From Roseburia sp. 499 (GTDB lineage Bacteria > Bacillota > Clostridia > Lachnospirales > Lachnospiraceae): DNA of 64,000 bases. Each line of letters opens with the position of its first letter. The first letter of the stretch is position 1. This document shows positions 27,915-37,268 of this stretch, piece by piece. Below the pieces are notes generated by a model that saw only the letters and a list, made by a program, of their open reading frames with translations, was not told the DNA's origin and ran no database searches. The position numbers were made by a program, and so were the translations under genes. The stretch covers positions 2,480,001-2,544,000 of the forward strand of contig NZ_CP135164.1 in assembly GCF_001940225.2 (NCBI RefSeq), written 5' to 3'.

Positions 27915-28941
27915 TCTGGATACCTCTTTTGCTTTTTCCAGACTGTACATGGCACCACAACGCAACCACCGCACTAACAATCAGTAAAAAGTAAAAATTT
28001 AGTCCTCGTGTCACACACATAGACGCTGCCAGATATGCTCCGGAGAAAGTTTGCGCAAATACCGTCTTATACATCATTTCCGTAATTCCCTGGGCTCCCG
28101 GCAAAGGAAGCATATCTACCGCAATATAAACAGAAGCCTGTAATATCATCACGGTCAGCATACTTTGGCCGCTCATGCCCATCCCACGATACACCAACCA
28201 TGTCATAAAAAATACACTGCATCGTTGCAATAGCGTTCCTACAATTACTACTACAATTTTCCCCTTATTTTTTCCAAAAAACAAAATTGCCTCGTGATAT
28301 TGGTCTGCCATTTTAATCAATTTCTCTGTCCGTTCTTCCGAATGCTTTAACAATTTTATCTTTTTCAGTAACTTTTCTCCACCTGTCACAATCCCCTTAA
28401 AACAGTTTGGACTTATCATAACAAAGAGTAGAATTGCTACCAATACCACGTTTAGCAATAATCCCAGATAATAAAGATACATATAGTTCTTTAAATATTC
28501 CTTCAATGGCACATGATAGAACAACAGAATTCCTGCACCTAACACTACTAGTACAAACTTGTAAATGACTGCTACTGTCATAAGAACTACTGTACTATTT
28601 GATACCTTATGCCCATCCTTCTGCATATAATACAACTGCATCGGCTGTCCGCCTGTGGCAGACGGCGTAATTCCGGAGTAAAAGAAACCCACAAAGGAAT
28701 ATCCAATACACCTCCTCCATACAACCGGCTCCTGCAATCCTCGCATCAAATACCAAATCATCGTTCCTTCCATTGCTACAAAAAATATAGCTGAAACGAT
28801 TGCCTCTATTAGATACCCTTTTTGAAGTTCTTGTACTGCCACGGCAACCTCGCCCATATCATTTCCTTTTAAAATAGCATAAAAGGTCAGCGCCACCAAT
28901 ACTAAAAATATCATGGCACTTACTATATTCTTTCGCTTCAT
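27904..28941 (-). CDS. Flippase-like membrane protein (lysylphosphatidylglycerol-synthase TM family)
   Basis: A 345-residue protein with about eight membrane segments matching the AglD/MprF transmembrane family (UPF0104). 'YSFVGFFYSGITPSATGGQP' near residues 80-100 and 'LPLPGAQGITE' are its usual marks. There is no MprF-like synthase domain. Family members are linked to lipid or lipid-linked sugar translocation. It follows a papain-like hydrolase and a GT2 gene with almost no spacing, so the trio probably acts on one envelope lipid or glycan. Confidence 0.87.
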   Translation of the reverse strand: MKRKNIVSAMIFLVLVALTFYAILKGNDMGEVAVAVQELQKGYLIEAIVSAIFFVAMEGTMIWYLMRGLQEPVVWRRCIGYSFVGFFYSGITPSATGGQPMQLYYMQKDGHKVSNSTVVLMTVAVIYKFVLVVLGAGILLFYHVPLKEYLKNYMYLYYLGLLLNVVLVAILLFVMISPNCFKGIVTGGEKLLKKIKLLKHSEERTEKLIKMADQYHEAILFFGKNKGKIVVVIVGTLLQRCSVFFMTWLVYRGMGMSGQSMLTVMILQASVYIAVDMLPLPGAQGITEMMYKTVFAQTFSGAYLAASMCVTRGLNFYFLLIVSAVVALWCHVQSGKSKRGIQKET

Positions 28942-28942
28942 A

Positions 28943-29482
28943 TCATGCTCCTGTCAATGCCCCGGTAAACTCTCGCAACGCACCTTCGTATACCACTTCT
29001 GTCTGGGACAATTCATAAAAGTCTTTTGGCGTTACCAGGGAAAAATGTTTTTCAAATAATTTGATTCCGTTCTCTTCTAATAATTTTGCCGAAAAAGACG
29101 AACAGGTATAATGATTTTTCTGATAAAACGGTTTTTTAAATAGAATAAAAGGTAATCCTAAGATACAGTAATGATAACGAAATCTTCGCTGATAACAATT
29201 TTCTAACTGCTGTGCAATTTGTTCCTTCTGCTCTTTGGTACACTCTAAACTCACAATCCGATACCGCGCCGTTGGAAACGCCTGTTCAATCTGATAAATA
29301 TTTTCCTTTTCAAATCCTGCAATTAATGGAACGAAAGGATTTCTTCTTCCCACACTGTATGCTTCCTGTAATTCACTGTCCAGTGCCAAAACTACATGTA
29401 TGTAATCACTTTTTGTTACCTTTCGTATAATAGATGCAAACAGCCCCGGTGTATCTACCAACGCCAAATATATTTTCTCCAT
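28943..29482 (-). CDS. Permuted papain-like (YiiX/NlpC-type) hydrolase, probable
   Basis: A 179-residue protein without signal peptide. 'SDYIHVVLALD' (His near residue 29) followed much later by 'NHYTCSSFSAKLL' (Cys near 128) gives the order His...Cys seen in circularly permuted papain-fold enzymes of the YiiX/DUF830 group. Such proteins are predicted amidases or thioesterases on lipids or peptidoglycan; the substrate here is unknown. It sits between the GT2 and flippase-like genes, a few bases from the latter. The family assignment rests on motif order and is tentative. Confidence 0.65.
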   Translation of the reverse strand: MEKIYLALVDTPGLFASIIRKVTKSDYIHVVLALDSELQEAYSVGRRNPFVPLIAGFEKENIYQIEQAFPTARYRIVSLECTKEQKEQIAQQLENCYQRRFRYHYCILGLPFILFKKPFYQKNHYTCSSFSAKLLEENGIKLFEKHFSLVTPKDFYELSQTEVVYEGALREFTGALTGA

Positions 29483-29508
29483 ATTATGTCCCTTCTCTTC
29501 AGTATCTT

Positions 29509-30531
29509 TTAATTAAACTGATATATTTTCTGAGCCGCCTTATACCCTGTCAACGTAATGCCTGCTCCTACTTTTCCCGGTAAATAAGTAAACCCACTTA
29601 ACGTTCTTCTCTTTAACTTAAAATACAACTTATGATTGTGATTTTTTATATAATTCCACAACATTTCTCTTTTTTTCATTGCTTCCGGCGTTCCAATCAA
29701 AAGCAAATGAATAGAAGAAATTGCCATCATAATAGAAATGTTTCTGGTGAGATAATTTGCAAGTCTTGGATACCTTCTCGCTACTTTGTCTAAATCCGCA
29801 CAATTGGAAACCAACTTTGTTACTCGTATCTGTTGGTCAATACGCTCCATTAATACCTTCTCATTCACCGACTGATCTTCTCTTCCAAGAAAATAGTGAT
29901 ACATGTCCAGATTTAGATAACATATACTTTTCACATAAGGAAGAGGCTGATTTGCAAAAATGTTATCCACATAGAAAGTGTGTTTTGGAAGCTTTACCCC
30001 CGACTTTCGTAATACATCGGTTCTGTAAAATAAGGAATGCATGACTAAATACTGGGACGGACGAAATCTACCAATATCGTTCCAACTACATATGACACCT
30101 TCTTTAAACACATTTCCATAAGCCATCCGTTTTGTTTTTCCTTCATACAGATGATCATAAATATAGTTACAAACAATCAAATCTACTCTGGTATCTTCCC
30201 TATCCCACTGTTCTATTTTTTTCAACAATTTATGAAGTTCTGCTTCATCCAACCAGTCATCCGAATCCACCACTTTAAAATATCTTCCGCTGGCATGTGC
30301 AAGCCCGGCATTCACACCTGCTCCATGACCACCATTCTCCTGGTGAATGACCTTTATGATTTCCGGATAATTTCTTGCATAATTATCTGCAATCTCTCCT
30401 GTTCTATCAGTAGAACCATCATCTACAATAATAATCTCTACCCGTTCATCTCCACTCAATAAACTATCAATACAACGTTCCATATAGCTTTCTGAATTAT
30501 AGCAAGGTACGGTAAATGTAATTTCTCTCAT
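29509..30531 (-). CDS. Glycosyltransferase family 2 (first copy)
   Basis: A 340-residue GT-A fold transferase. The N-terminus 'TFTVPCYNSESYMERCIDSL', nucleotide-binding 'EIIIVDDGSTDRT', the conserved 'QENGGHGAGVNAG' and the metal-binding 'KVVDSDDWLDE' are all seen. The C-terminal third has no clear membrane segment. The ATG at 30531 is preceded by GAGGAGG; the longer in-frame start at 30597 would include that site in the coding sequence. It heads a three-gene set with the papain-like hydrolase and flippase-like protein. It is clearly paralogous to the GT2 at 35906. Donor and acceptor are unknown. Confidence 0.92.
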   Translation of the reverse strand: MREITFTVPCYNSESYMERCIDSLLSGDERVEIIIVDDGSTDRTGEIADNYARNYPEIIKVIHQENGGHGAGVNAGLAHASGRYFKVVDSDDWLDEAELHKLLKKIEQWDREDTRVDLIVCNYIYDHLYEGKTKRMAYGNVFKEGVICSWNDIGRFRPSQYLVMHSLFYRTDVLRKSGVKLPKHTFYVDNIFANQPLPYVKSICYLNLDMYHYFLGREDQSVNEKVLMERIDQQIRVTKLVSNCADLDKVARRYPRLANYLTRNISIMMAISSIHLLLIGTPEAMKKREMLWNYIKNHNHKLYFKLKRRTLSGFTYLPGKVGAGITLTGYKAAQKIYQFN

Positions 30532-30711
30532 ATTTTCCTCCTCATTTGTCGCTTCTGTAATATGTAAACGAAAGAACTTCCTCTTTGTCTTCAACATTTT
30601 TTATGAGTTCTTTATTATTGTACCGTATCAATGTAAAATCTGCCCTCATTCTACCTTACAGTTTTCTTACATTTATGTAAGGTTTTCTTTCTGTTTCCTT
30701 AAAAATAAAAA

Positions 30712-30752
30712 AATTCTCAGCATAAACCTATTTTTTGGCTTTGCTGAGAATT
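30712..30752 (-). terminator. Terminator of the thi operon
   Basis: AATTCTCAGCA with TGCTGAGAATT, followed on the minus strand by a long T-run, just after thiE. A smaller hairpin (CTTACATTTATGTAAG, about 30667-30682) lies beyond it. Confidence 0.82.
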
Positions 30753-30756
30753 CTTT

Positions 30757-31350
30757 TTATTTCATATATTCCGACATCATGCAAGCTCCTGCTGCACTGC
30801 TTTTCTCTATTTTTTCTATATTATTAGGATGAATTCCGCCTATGGCATACACCGGAATCTTAACATTTTCACAAACCTGTTCTAAAAATTCCAAACCTCT
30901 TGGCTCTAATCCAGGTTTACAATCTGTAGTAAAAATATGTCCTGCCGTGACATAAGTTGCTCCCAGTTGTTCCGCCTCTTTGGCTTCCTCCACAGAATGA
31001 ATCGATGTTCCAATCACTTCCATACTTTGTAATTGGTTTTCTACTGCATGCTTTTTCAGCAAAGAAAATGGAAGATGTATTTTTCCGATTCCCATCTTCT
31101 GAACAACCGCAAGATAAGTATGTGGAATCAGCTCAATCTCACTATTCCTAAACTTTTCCCAGACCATTTCCAGCAATTGTTCATACTCTGCTTCTAACAG
31201 TTTCTTTTCTCTTAAAATCAATCTATCCGGTCTATCTGCGGCTTCCTCTAGTCCCGCAAGATGATTTACATAATCTTCTATCCTATCATTCTCATGATAT
31301 TTTCGATACAATTCCCAATTAGAAACTGCAATTTTCCTACACATAGACAT
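30757..31350 (-). CDS. thiE: Thiamine phosphate synthase
   Basis: ThiE joins HMP-pyrophosphate and thiazole phosphate to thiamine phosphate. The 197-residue protein has the TIM-barrel motifs 'HLPFSLLKKH', 'IGTSIHSVEEA' and the phosphate-binding 'AGHIFTTDCKPGLEPRGL', with the late glycine loop 'YAIGGIHPNN'. It is more divergent than typical ThiE and could be taken for TenI, but the operon supports ThiE. The gene overlaps the end of thiH; the start could be 31350 or 31344 and no strong ribosome-binding site separates them. Confidence 0.85.
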   Translation of the reverse strand: MSMCRKIAVSNWELYRKYHENDRIEDYVNHLAGLEEAADRPDRLILREKKLLEAEYEQLLEMVWEKFRNSEIELIPHTYLAVVQKMGIGKIHLPFSLLKKHAVENQLQSMEVIGTSIHSVEEAKEAEQLGATYVTAGHIFTTDCKPGLEPRGLEFLEQVCENVKIPVYAIGGIHPNNIEKIEKSSAAGACMMSEYMK

Positions 31351-32506
31351 AATCGTTCATCACAGGCTGTAATCCCTGTTCCTTAATAGCTGCAAATACC
31401 TCATCTACATTTCGGTTATCCGCTATTTCAAACTGGTCGTCTCCCTTATCCTCCACCTCATCAGAGTGGCTTCCAATTCCGGTACTTACTCCTGCTGAAA
31501 TTTTAGTTGCCGTCATACCGATTACATGATTACGGAACTCTGCCCGCTCTCTGGTGGAAATCGTCATTCCTGCAAATGGCATAAATAAACGGTATGCACA
31601 CATAATTTGGAGCAGCTGTTTTTCATGCACGTCTTTCGGATTAATGGTTGCATCATTTACAATAGGACGCAATCTTGGACAAGAAAATGATATTTCAGCA
31701 TAAGGATATTTTCGCTGTATGTAGTAGGCATGAAGTCCTGTTGCAAAAGCATCTTTTCTGAAATCAGCAAGTCCTAAGAGTGCTGCAAATGCAACTCCAC
31801 GCATACCGCCCTTCAATGCACGTTCCTGCGCGTTAAAACGATATGGGAAAATTCGCTTATGACCTGCCAGATGCAATGTCTCATATTTATCAGAATCATA
31901 AGTCTCCTGAAATACAGTCACATAATCTGCACCACATTTTTGCAAATACGCATATTCATCAGAATTCATTGGGTATACTTCAATTCCTACCATTTTAAAA
32001 TATTTTCGGGCAATTTTGCAGGCTTCTCCAATATAGGAAACATCTGACTTTGCTCTACTCTCTCCCGTCAAAATCAGAATTTCTTCCAATCCGGTCTTAG
32101 CAATGGCTGCCATTTCTTTTTCAATTTCTTCTGCATCCAACTTCATTCTGTGAATTCGGTTATGGCAGTTAAATCCACAATACACGCAATAATTTTCACA
32201 ATAATTCGAAATGTAAATCGGTGTAAACATATAGACGGAATTACCGAAATGCTTCGCCGTTTCTTTCTTTGCTTTCTGTGCCATTTCTTCAATATATGGC
32301 TCTGCTGCCGGAGACAATAAAGCTGCAAAATCCTCAATTTCAAGACTGTCTTTCATTAAGGCTCTTTTCACATCTGCTTCCGTATAGCGGTTTGCCTCAT
32401 ATGCATTTCTGGCAGAAATTACTTTATCCATAATATCAGATTCTATTTGTTCCATTCCCTCCATATATTGCATATGGTCTACCTTAGGTCTTTTATCCTG
32501 TTCCAT
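31337..32506 (-). CDS. thiH: 2-iminoacetate synthase (radical SAM)
   Basis: ThiH cleaves tyrosine by radical SAM chemistry to give dehydroglycine for the thiazole ring; this is the anaerobic route. The 389-residue protein has the cluster motif CxxxCxxC in 'SNYCENYCVYCGFNCHNRIH' near residue 105 and the C-terminal 'EFRNHVIGMTATKISAG' region. It lies between thiG and thiE. Use of ThiH rather than the oxygen-dependent glycine oxidase ThiO fits an anaerobe. Confidence 0.95.
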   Translation of the reverse strand: MEQDKRPKVDHMQYMEGMEQIESDIMDKVISARNAYEANRYTEADVKRALMKDSLEIEDFAALLSPAAEPYIEEMAQKAKKETAKHFGNSVYMFTPIYISNYCENYCVYCGFNCHNRIHRMKLDAEEIEKEMAAIAKTGLEEILILTGESRAKSDVSYIGEACKIARKYFKMVGIEVYPMNSDEYAYLQKCGADYVTVFQETYDSDKYETLHLAGHKRIFPYRFNAQERALKGGMRGVAFAALLGLADFRKDAFATGLHAYYIQRKYPYAEISFSCPRLRPIVNDATINPKDVHEKQLLQIMCAYRLFMPFAGMTISTRERAEFRNHVIGMTATKISAGVSTGIGSHSDEVEDKGDDQFEIADNRNVDEVFAAIKEQGLQPVMNDYVYV

Positions 32507-32527
32507 GTTCTTCCTTCTTTCTCTGAA

Positions 32528-33298
32528 TTAATCCCGTAAAAATCCTGTCATTGGAGAAGATGCTGTTGCACCTTTATCCAAAACTCTTCCCAATTTTGCA
32601 AGATATGCTTCTCTTCCAGCTTCTATTGCCTTCTTAAATGCAGATGCCATAGCCGTAATATCTCCTGCTGTTGCAATCGCTGTATTTGCCATAACTGCTG
32701 CGGCTCCCATTTCCATAGCTTCACATGCCTGTGACGGGCGTCCGATACCTGCATCTACAATAATTGGAAGGTCTATCTCATCAATTAAAATCTGGATAAA
32801 TTCTCTGGTTGCCAATCCCTTGTTGGAACCAATCGGTGCTGCCAACGGCATAACTGCTGCGGCTCCTGCATTCATCAAATCTCTTGCCACATTTAAATCC
32901 GGATACATATATGGAAGCACTACAAAACCTTCCTTTGCCAGAATCTCTGTTGCCTTTATCGTCTCCTGATTATCCGGAAGCAAATATTTAGAGTCTCGCA
33001 TGATTTCTACCTTAACAAAATCTCCACAACCTAATTCACGAGAAAGTCTTGCAATTCTTACTGCTTCCTGTGCCTCTCTTGCCCCGGATGTATTTGGAAG
33101 CAATGTCACTCCCTTTGGAATAAAATCCAAAATATTTTCTGCACTCTCAGAATTTGCCCGGCGTACTGCCAACGTAATAATCTCTGCTCCTGCCTGTTCT
33201 ACTGCTGCCTTTATAAGTTCTACATTGTACTTTCCTGAGCCCAATATGAATCGGGAACTGAATTCATGTCCTCCCAATACCAATTTATCATTTTCCAT
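32528..33298 (-). CDS. thiG: Thiazole synthase
   Basis: ThiG assembles the thiazole phosphate ring from deoxyxylulose phosphate, dehydroglycine and ThiS-thiocarboxylate. The 256-residue barrel protein has '[11 protein letters not shown]' at its start, the Schiff-base lysine in '[11 protein letters not shown]', and the phosphate loops 'APIGSNKG' and '[16 protein letters not shown]'. The longest frame starts at 33397, inside thiF, but GGAGG stands just before ATG 33298 ('[10 protein letters not shown]'), which gives the standard length. Confidence 0.96.
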   Translation of the reverse strand: MENDKLVLGGHEFSSRFILGSGKYNVELIKAAVEQAGAEIITLAVRRANSESAENILDFIPKGVTLLPNTSGAREAQEAVRIARLSRELGCGDFVKVEIMRDSKYLLPDNQETIKATEILAKEGFVVLPYMYPDLNVARDLMNAGAAAVMPLAAPIGSNKGLATREFIQILIDEIDLPIIVDAGIGRPSQACEAMEMGAAAVMANTAIATAGDITAMASAFKKAIEAGREAYLAKLGRVLDKGATASSPMTGFLRD

Positions 33299-33309
33299 TT
33301 TTCTTCCTC

Positions 33310-33948
33310 CTACACTTCTGTAATTCCAAGTATTAATCTTATTATCATATTTGCCTGATGCGCTGCACAGACCGTTACACGCGATGACATGAGACAAACA
33401 TCATCCTCAAGCTCCGTTTCTCTATCACCACACACATACAAACGCTTCATTACTTTTTCTGTATGTATTTTATTGCTGCTTCCATATCCTGCCATTCCAG
33501 ACCCAGACACCACTGTAGTATGTCTACATTTCTCCAAAACAGTATTCACCAGCATCGCCTTATTTTCTGCCTTATCAAAAGCTTCACACACAATGTTATA
33601 ATCTCTAAATAACTCAGTTACATTTTCTTGATTTACATAACAATCTCGTGTTTCCAACGTTATGTAAGGATTGATTTTCCGTAAAATCTCTGCAAGAGCT
33701 TCGGTCTTTTTTCTTTCCAAATGTTCATAGGTATACACCTGTCGATTAAGATTTGTTATATCTACCCGGTCAAAGTCCACTAACATAAGCTTTCCTATCC
33801 CCGCCCTTGTCAGCATGACTGCCACATGAGAGCCAAGTCCTCCAAGCCCTGCAATAGCCACAGACGCATTGGAAATCTTATCATACATTTCCGGCGTATA
33901 GCGCTGCAACAATGCCGCTTTTATCTCTTCCTGCGTTACTACCATCAT
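33310..33948 (-). CDS. thiF: ThiS adenylyltransferase (family 2 ThiF)
   Basis: An E1-like enzyme that adenylates the C-terminal glycine of ThiS before sulfur transfer. The 212-residue protein is the short, ThiF-only type with the nucleotide loop '[17 protein letters not shown]' and '[15 protein letters not shown]'. The C-terminal zinc CxxC pair of longer ThiF/MoeB proteins is not present. Its start overlaps the thiS stop, so the enzyme and its protein substrate are translationally coupled. Confidence 0.93.
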   Translation of the reverse strand: MMVVTQEEIKAALLQRYTPEMYDKISNASVAIAGLGGLGSHVAVMLTRAGIGKLMLVDFDRVDITNLNRQVYTYEHLERKKTEALAEILRKINPYITLETRDCYVNQENVTELFRDYNIVCEAFDKAENKAMLVNTVLEKCRHTTVVSGSGMAGYGSSNKIHTEKVMKRLYVCGDRETELEDDVCLMSSRVTVCAAHQANMIIRLILGITEV

Positions 33949-34142
33949 CAGCCTCCTCCTACGAACCTTACTATCTCCAAATGGTCTGTATTTTCCAAGG
34001 AAACTTTATCATACTCTGCCTTTGGCACAATTTCTTCATTCCGTTCTACCGCAATTCGTTCCTCTTGATATCCTTCCTGTTTTAACAATTCTTTCAAAGA
34101 AATTCCTTCCGGATAATCTTTCTCCACTCCATTTATAGTCAT
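33948..34142 (-). CDS. thiS: Sulfur-carrier protein ThiS
   Basis: A 64-residue ubiquitin-like sulfur carrier for thiazole synthesis, ending in the required Gly-Gly ('RFVGGG', one extra Gly). 'AVERNEEIVPKAEY' is the typical ThiS middle section. The ATG at 34142 has AAAGGAGG seven bases upstream; a longer in-frame start at 34172 includes that element and is rejected. It is first in thiSFGHE, behind a leader with a strong terminator. Confidence 0.94.
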   Translation of the reverse strand: MTINGVEKDYPEGISLKELLKQEGYQEERIAVERNEEIVPKAEYDKVSLENTDHLEIVRFVGGG

Positions 34143-34205
34143 TCTATGTCCTCCTTTCCATGTACTGCGCATCCCTCAGCGGAGCGTTTTTTATATTTTA
34201 GAACA

Positions 34206-34263
34206 TAAAAAAAGCCACCACGAAGAAATTACACCCGCGGTGGTGTACCCCTTCGTGTGGCTT
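34206..34263 (-). terminator. Terminator-like hairpin in the thi operon leader (possible attenuator)
   Basis: A long stem (AAGCCACACGAAG with CTTCGTGGTGGCTT, one bulge) with an inner hairpin TACACC/GGTGTA is followed by seven T's on the minus strand. It lies between the thi promoter and thiS. An overlapping alternative stem, GTGTG...CACAC, upstream could compete with its 5' arm. I do not see the THI-box (TPP aptamer) sequences. It may also simply end readthrough from the chemoreceptor gene. Confidence 0.6.
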
Positions 34264-34284
34264 ATGCTTCACACTCTGTAATGC

Positions 34285-34313
34285 ATTATAAATTATTTTT
34301 TTACAAAAGTCAA
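34285..34313 (-). promoter_or_regulatory. Sigma-A promoter of the thi operon
   Basis: TTGACT (34308-34313), 17 bases, TATAAT (34285-34290), beginning a few bases after the stop of the upstream chemoreceptor gene. The transcript would start near 34278, giving a leader of about 135 bases. Confidence 0.75.
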
Positions 34314-34319
34314 TTCTTA

Positions 34320-35732
34320 CTACACTCTTTCGAATCGTTTTACTTCCCCTTGCAACTCATCCGAAATACTCTGGCTTTTCTCAGTTTCTCTCTGAATTAA
34401 GGTAATAGCATCTACAAGACTTACTGCACTTTCTGCCACATCCGCAACGCCTTTTGCCCCTTCATCTACATTCGTAGAAATATCATTAATACCGATATCC
34501 ATTTTCTGCATAGTTTCCTCGATTATCGATGCTTTTTCTGAAAATTCCTGAAGAATCTCATTCATATTTTCTGCATCTGCCTGATACTGTTTTACAATCT
34601 CCACAAATCCATCATAGTCTTTAATTATCTTATCATCCAGAAACTTAAGCATATTTTCAGCATTACTAGCCAGTTTCTCTACTGCCGCAGTTACGATTTC
34701 ACTAATATTTTGAATATTATTTGCAGTGTCACGGCTATTATCCGCAAGACCTCTGATTTCATCAGCTACTACAGCAAATCCTTTCCCCGCTTCACCGGCT
34801 CTTGCAGCCTCAATAGATGCATTTAATGCCAACAAATTTGTTTGGCTGGCAATATCCAAAATATCCCCCGTAAGTTCATTGATTTTCTCTACACTTCTAC
34901 TTTCCTTTACGGAACTTTCCAACACTTCTCTGATATCACTGATTACAGAATTCGTATTTTCTTTACTCTCTACCGTATCATGATACATTTCTCGCGAGCG
35001 AACTTTTATGTCATTTACCATCTGAGCACCTTCATCCGCTTTCCCATTCATCTCTCTTACTCGTTCTAAAATCTCATTACTTCCTGTTGCAATTTTCTCT
35101 AAGGTAGAGGCCACTTCCTGCATATTTGCCGAGAGTTCTTCCATGGCAGAAGATACACTCATTGCACTTTGATTTGATGCATCTACCTGACAAGTCACTT
35201 GTGTCGTAGATGTTGACATCAACTCTGTCTCTGACTGCACCTTTTGCATCAGCCTCTGCAACTGCTCCAAAAATCCATTAATACCGGAAACAAGCTGTCC
35301 TACCTCATCCTTTGTCTTTATATCAATTCTTTCTGTAAGATCTCCTCTGTCATTTTCAATCTTTTCTACGATTCCTGCAAGATGTACACTAGCATTCTTA
35401 GCTGGCTTTGCGATGGTTTTATTTACAATTAATACTATGATAACAACAATAACAATTGCCAATGCTATTAAAATAAAATCAAATACATAGGTTCCATTAA
35501 TTCTCTTATCAACATGTCCTAATGTACTTTCTAAACTTTTCTGCACTTTCTCCATATTAACAGCATCTGCATTCTGTGCCGCTGCCTCATACTCTGCAAC
35601 TTCATTTATAACCTCTTTATTTAATCCGGTTATAATACTGAATGCTGACATATTTGCGACACAAATTCCAACCATCAAAAGCCCTAGTAACATTATCATT
35701 CCAACTACTTTTTTCCCAATACTGTTCCTCAT
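34320..35732 (-). CDS. Methyl-accepting chemotaxis protein, small-ectodomain type
   Basis: A 470-residue receptor. A membrane segment at about 8-30, a short external region of roughly 45 residues, and a second membrane segment at about 77-100 precede a HAMP-like linker and the signalling domain. The hairpin tip is '[20 protein letters not shown]' near residue 320. The small ectodomain offers little room for ligand binding. The frame extends to 35825, but ATG 35732 has GGGAGG seven bases upstream, and a promoter at 35785-35812 lies inside the extension. No che genes are nearby. Confidence 0.93.
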   Translation of the reverse strand: MRNSIGKKVVGMIMLLGLLMVGICVANMSAFSIITGLNKEVINEVAEYEAAAQNADAVNMEKVQKSLESTLGHVDKRINGTYVFDFILIALAIVIVVIIVLIVNKTIAKPAKNASVHLAGIVEKIENDRGDLTERIDIKTKDEVGQLVSGINGFLEQLQRLMQKVQSETELMSTSTTQVTCQVDASNQSAMSVSSAMEELSANMQEVASTLEKIATGSNEILERVREMNGKADEGAQMVNDIKVRSREMYHDTVESKENTNSVISDIREVLESSVKESRSVEKINELTGDILDIASQTNLLALNASIEAARAGEAGKGFAVVADEIRGLADNSRDTANNIQNISEIVTAAVEKLASNAENMLKFLDDKIIKDYDGFVEIVKQYQADAENMNEILQEFSEKASIIEETMQKMDIGINDISTNVDEGAKGVADVAESAVSLVDAITLIQRETEKSQSISDELQGEVKRFERV

Positions 35733-35784
35733 GCCACTTCCTCCCATCGTCAAAATACCCATTTTTTTGTGTTTTTCTCTTTTC

Positions 35785-35812
35785 ATTATACTATTTTTCA
35801 CAATTTTTTCAA
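35785..35812 (-). promoter_or_regulatory. Probable chemoreceptor promoter
   Basis: TTGAAA (35807-35812), 16 bases, TATAAT (35785-35790) on the minus strand, supporting the start at 35732. Confidence 0.55.
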
Positions 35813-35847
35813 CATTTTCTTTCACTTCCTAAGAATTATTAGAAAAG

Positions 35848-35892
35848 AAGAGCCAATCTAATTGTAATTCTTCTACAAAAAGATTGACTCTT
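35848..35892 (-). terminator. Terminator after the second GT2 gene
   Basis: AAGAGCCAATCT with AGATTGACTCTT (one mismatch) around a 21-base loop, followed by CTTTTC on the minus strand. Confidence 0.75.
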
Positions 35893-35905
35893 GCATTTTC
35901 TTAAC

Positions 35906-36922
35906 TTAATTGAATCCAACAACCTTCTGAGAAATCTTATAAGCAGCAACAGAAATCTTTCTGCCACCCTTTCCCGGAAGATTCATGGTCGTTCCCATAA
36001 TTCCATTACGGAGACGATGGAATAAACGGATATCGTACTCTTTTATGTATTTCCACAGTTCTCGCTTTTTCTCCAGATTCTCTTCTGTTCCGGAACGAAT
36101 ACACATAATTGTAGAAATGATGGTAATAATCTCCAGATAATTAAACATATATTTGCGCAATTTACGATTCGGAAGCTTCCACAAATCTACTGCTTCCACC
36201 ATAATCTTATTTACCTTTATCTGCTGATCAATACGCTTAATCATAACCTTCTCATTTACGGACTGATCTTCTCTTCCTATAAAATAGCGATAAAAATCCA
36301 CATTCAGATAATATATATTCTTCACATATGGCAATGGTACATATACAAAAATGTTATCCACATAAAAAGTATGCTTTGGCAACTCTAATCCACAATCACG
36401 CAATAATTGTGTACGATATATTACAGAATGCATCAGGATATATCTTCCTTTACGAAAATGCTTTGCATCTGACCAGCTAAACATCTTATTTTCCGGAAGA
36501 ATTCCGTTATACTTCATTACTTTTTTATGTTTTGCACCTTCTTTTTCATATACGAAGTTGCTGACAAGCATATCCAGTACCTCACTGCCACCAGACAATT
36601 CACGCAGTGTTTCCAGAATCTTCATATATGCCTCCTGGTCTACCCAGTCATCACTATCTACTACCTTAAAATACAATCCTGTTGCATTTCTTATTCCGGT
36701 GTTTACTGCCTCGCCGTGTCCACCATTTTCCTGATGAATCGCCTTTACTATAGTTGGATATTTTTCCGCATAGCTATCTGCGATTTCCGCCGTACGATCC
36801 TTGGAACCGTCATCTACAATAATAATTTCTACATCTTCTCCTCCCGGAAGCAATGATTCTATACAATGTTCCATATAATCCTGCGAATTATAGCATGGAA
36901 TTGCAATTGATAATAATTTCAT
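35906..36922 (-). CDS. Glycosyltransferase family 2 (second copy)
   Basis: A 338-residue GT-A fold transferase with 'AIPCYNSQDYMEHCIESL', 'EIIIVDDGSKDRT', 'QENGGHGEAVNTG' and 'KVVDSDDWVDQ'. It aligns along its length with the GT2 at 29509 and even shares 'LPKHTFYVDNIF' and 'GREDQSVNEKV', so the two are paralogs of common origin. This copy stands alone between its own promoter and terminator. The substrate is unknown; a role in cell-surface glycan or glycolipid synthesis is likely. Confidence 0.92.
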   Translation of the reverse strand: MKLLSIAIPCYNSQDYMEHCIESLLPGGEDVEIIIVDDGSKDRTAEIADSYAEKYPTIVKAIHQENGGHGEAVNTGIRNATGLYFKVVDSDDWVDQEAYMKILETLRELSGGSEVLDMLVSNFVYEKEGAKHKKVMKYNGILPENKMFSWSDAKHFRKGRYILMHSVIYRTQLLRDCGLELPKHTFYVDNIFVYVPLPYVKNIYYLNVDFYRYFIGREDQSVNEKVMIKRIDQQIKVNKIMVEAVDLWKLPNRKLRKYMFNYLEIITIISTIMCIRSGTEENLEKKRELWKYIKEYDIRLFHRLRNGIMGTTMNLPGKGGRKISVAAYKISQKVVGFN

Positions 36923-36960
36923 CTATAGGTCTCCTTTTTCGTTTACTGTCACTAACTGCT

Positions 36961-36989
36961 ATTATACACAATTTCCCTTAAGAAGCCAA
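36961..36989 (-). promoter_or_regulatory. Promoter of the second GT2 gene
   Basis: TTGGCT (36984-36989), 17 bases, TATAAT (36961-36966). The remaining bases to 37235 hold an A/T-rich stretch, a small stem (CCTTGC...GCAAGG near 37162-37179) and no recognisable gene. Confidence 0.65.
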
Positions 36990-37235
36990 ATGATTTCTCC
37001 TTAATATTATCTTAAGAGTTCTATTTTTAAATTTGTTCATATATTGTTTACACATTTCTCATAATCTCAACACAAGGTGGTCACAAATTGCCGATATACT
37101 GTATATCATAAGAAATGAATTGATTCCCCTCAATAGTTTCTTAATAAAAATCTTTTTCATAGCCTTGCTTAACCGCAAGGTCCTCCCGTAGATACAGTGA
37201 TAACTTCACTTTTACTCATAATCTTTTTCATAAAA

Positions 37236-37262
37236 ACCCTCTGTAGAAAATCTACAGAGGGT
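37236..37262 (-). terminator. mutY terminator
   Basis: ACCCTCTGTAGA with TCTACAGAGGGT, a tight three-base loop and a short T-run on the minus strand. Confidence 0.85.
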
Positions 37263-37268
37263 TGTACT

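Noticed and set aside
34206-34313. TPP riboswitch ahead of thiS
   Set aside because: Position is right, but I could not find the conserved CTGAGA and ACCTGATCTGGATAAT-like blocks, so only a terminator-bearing leader is reported.
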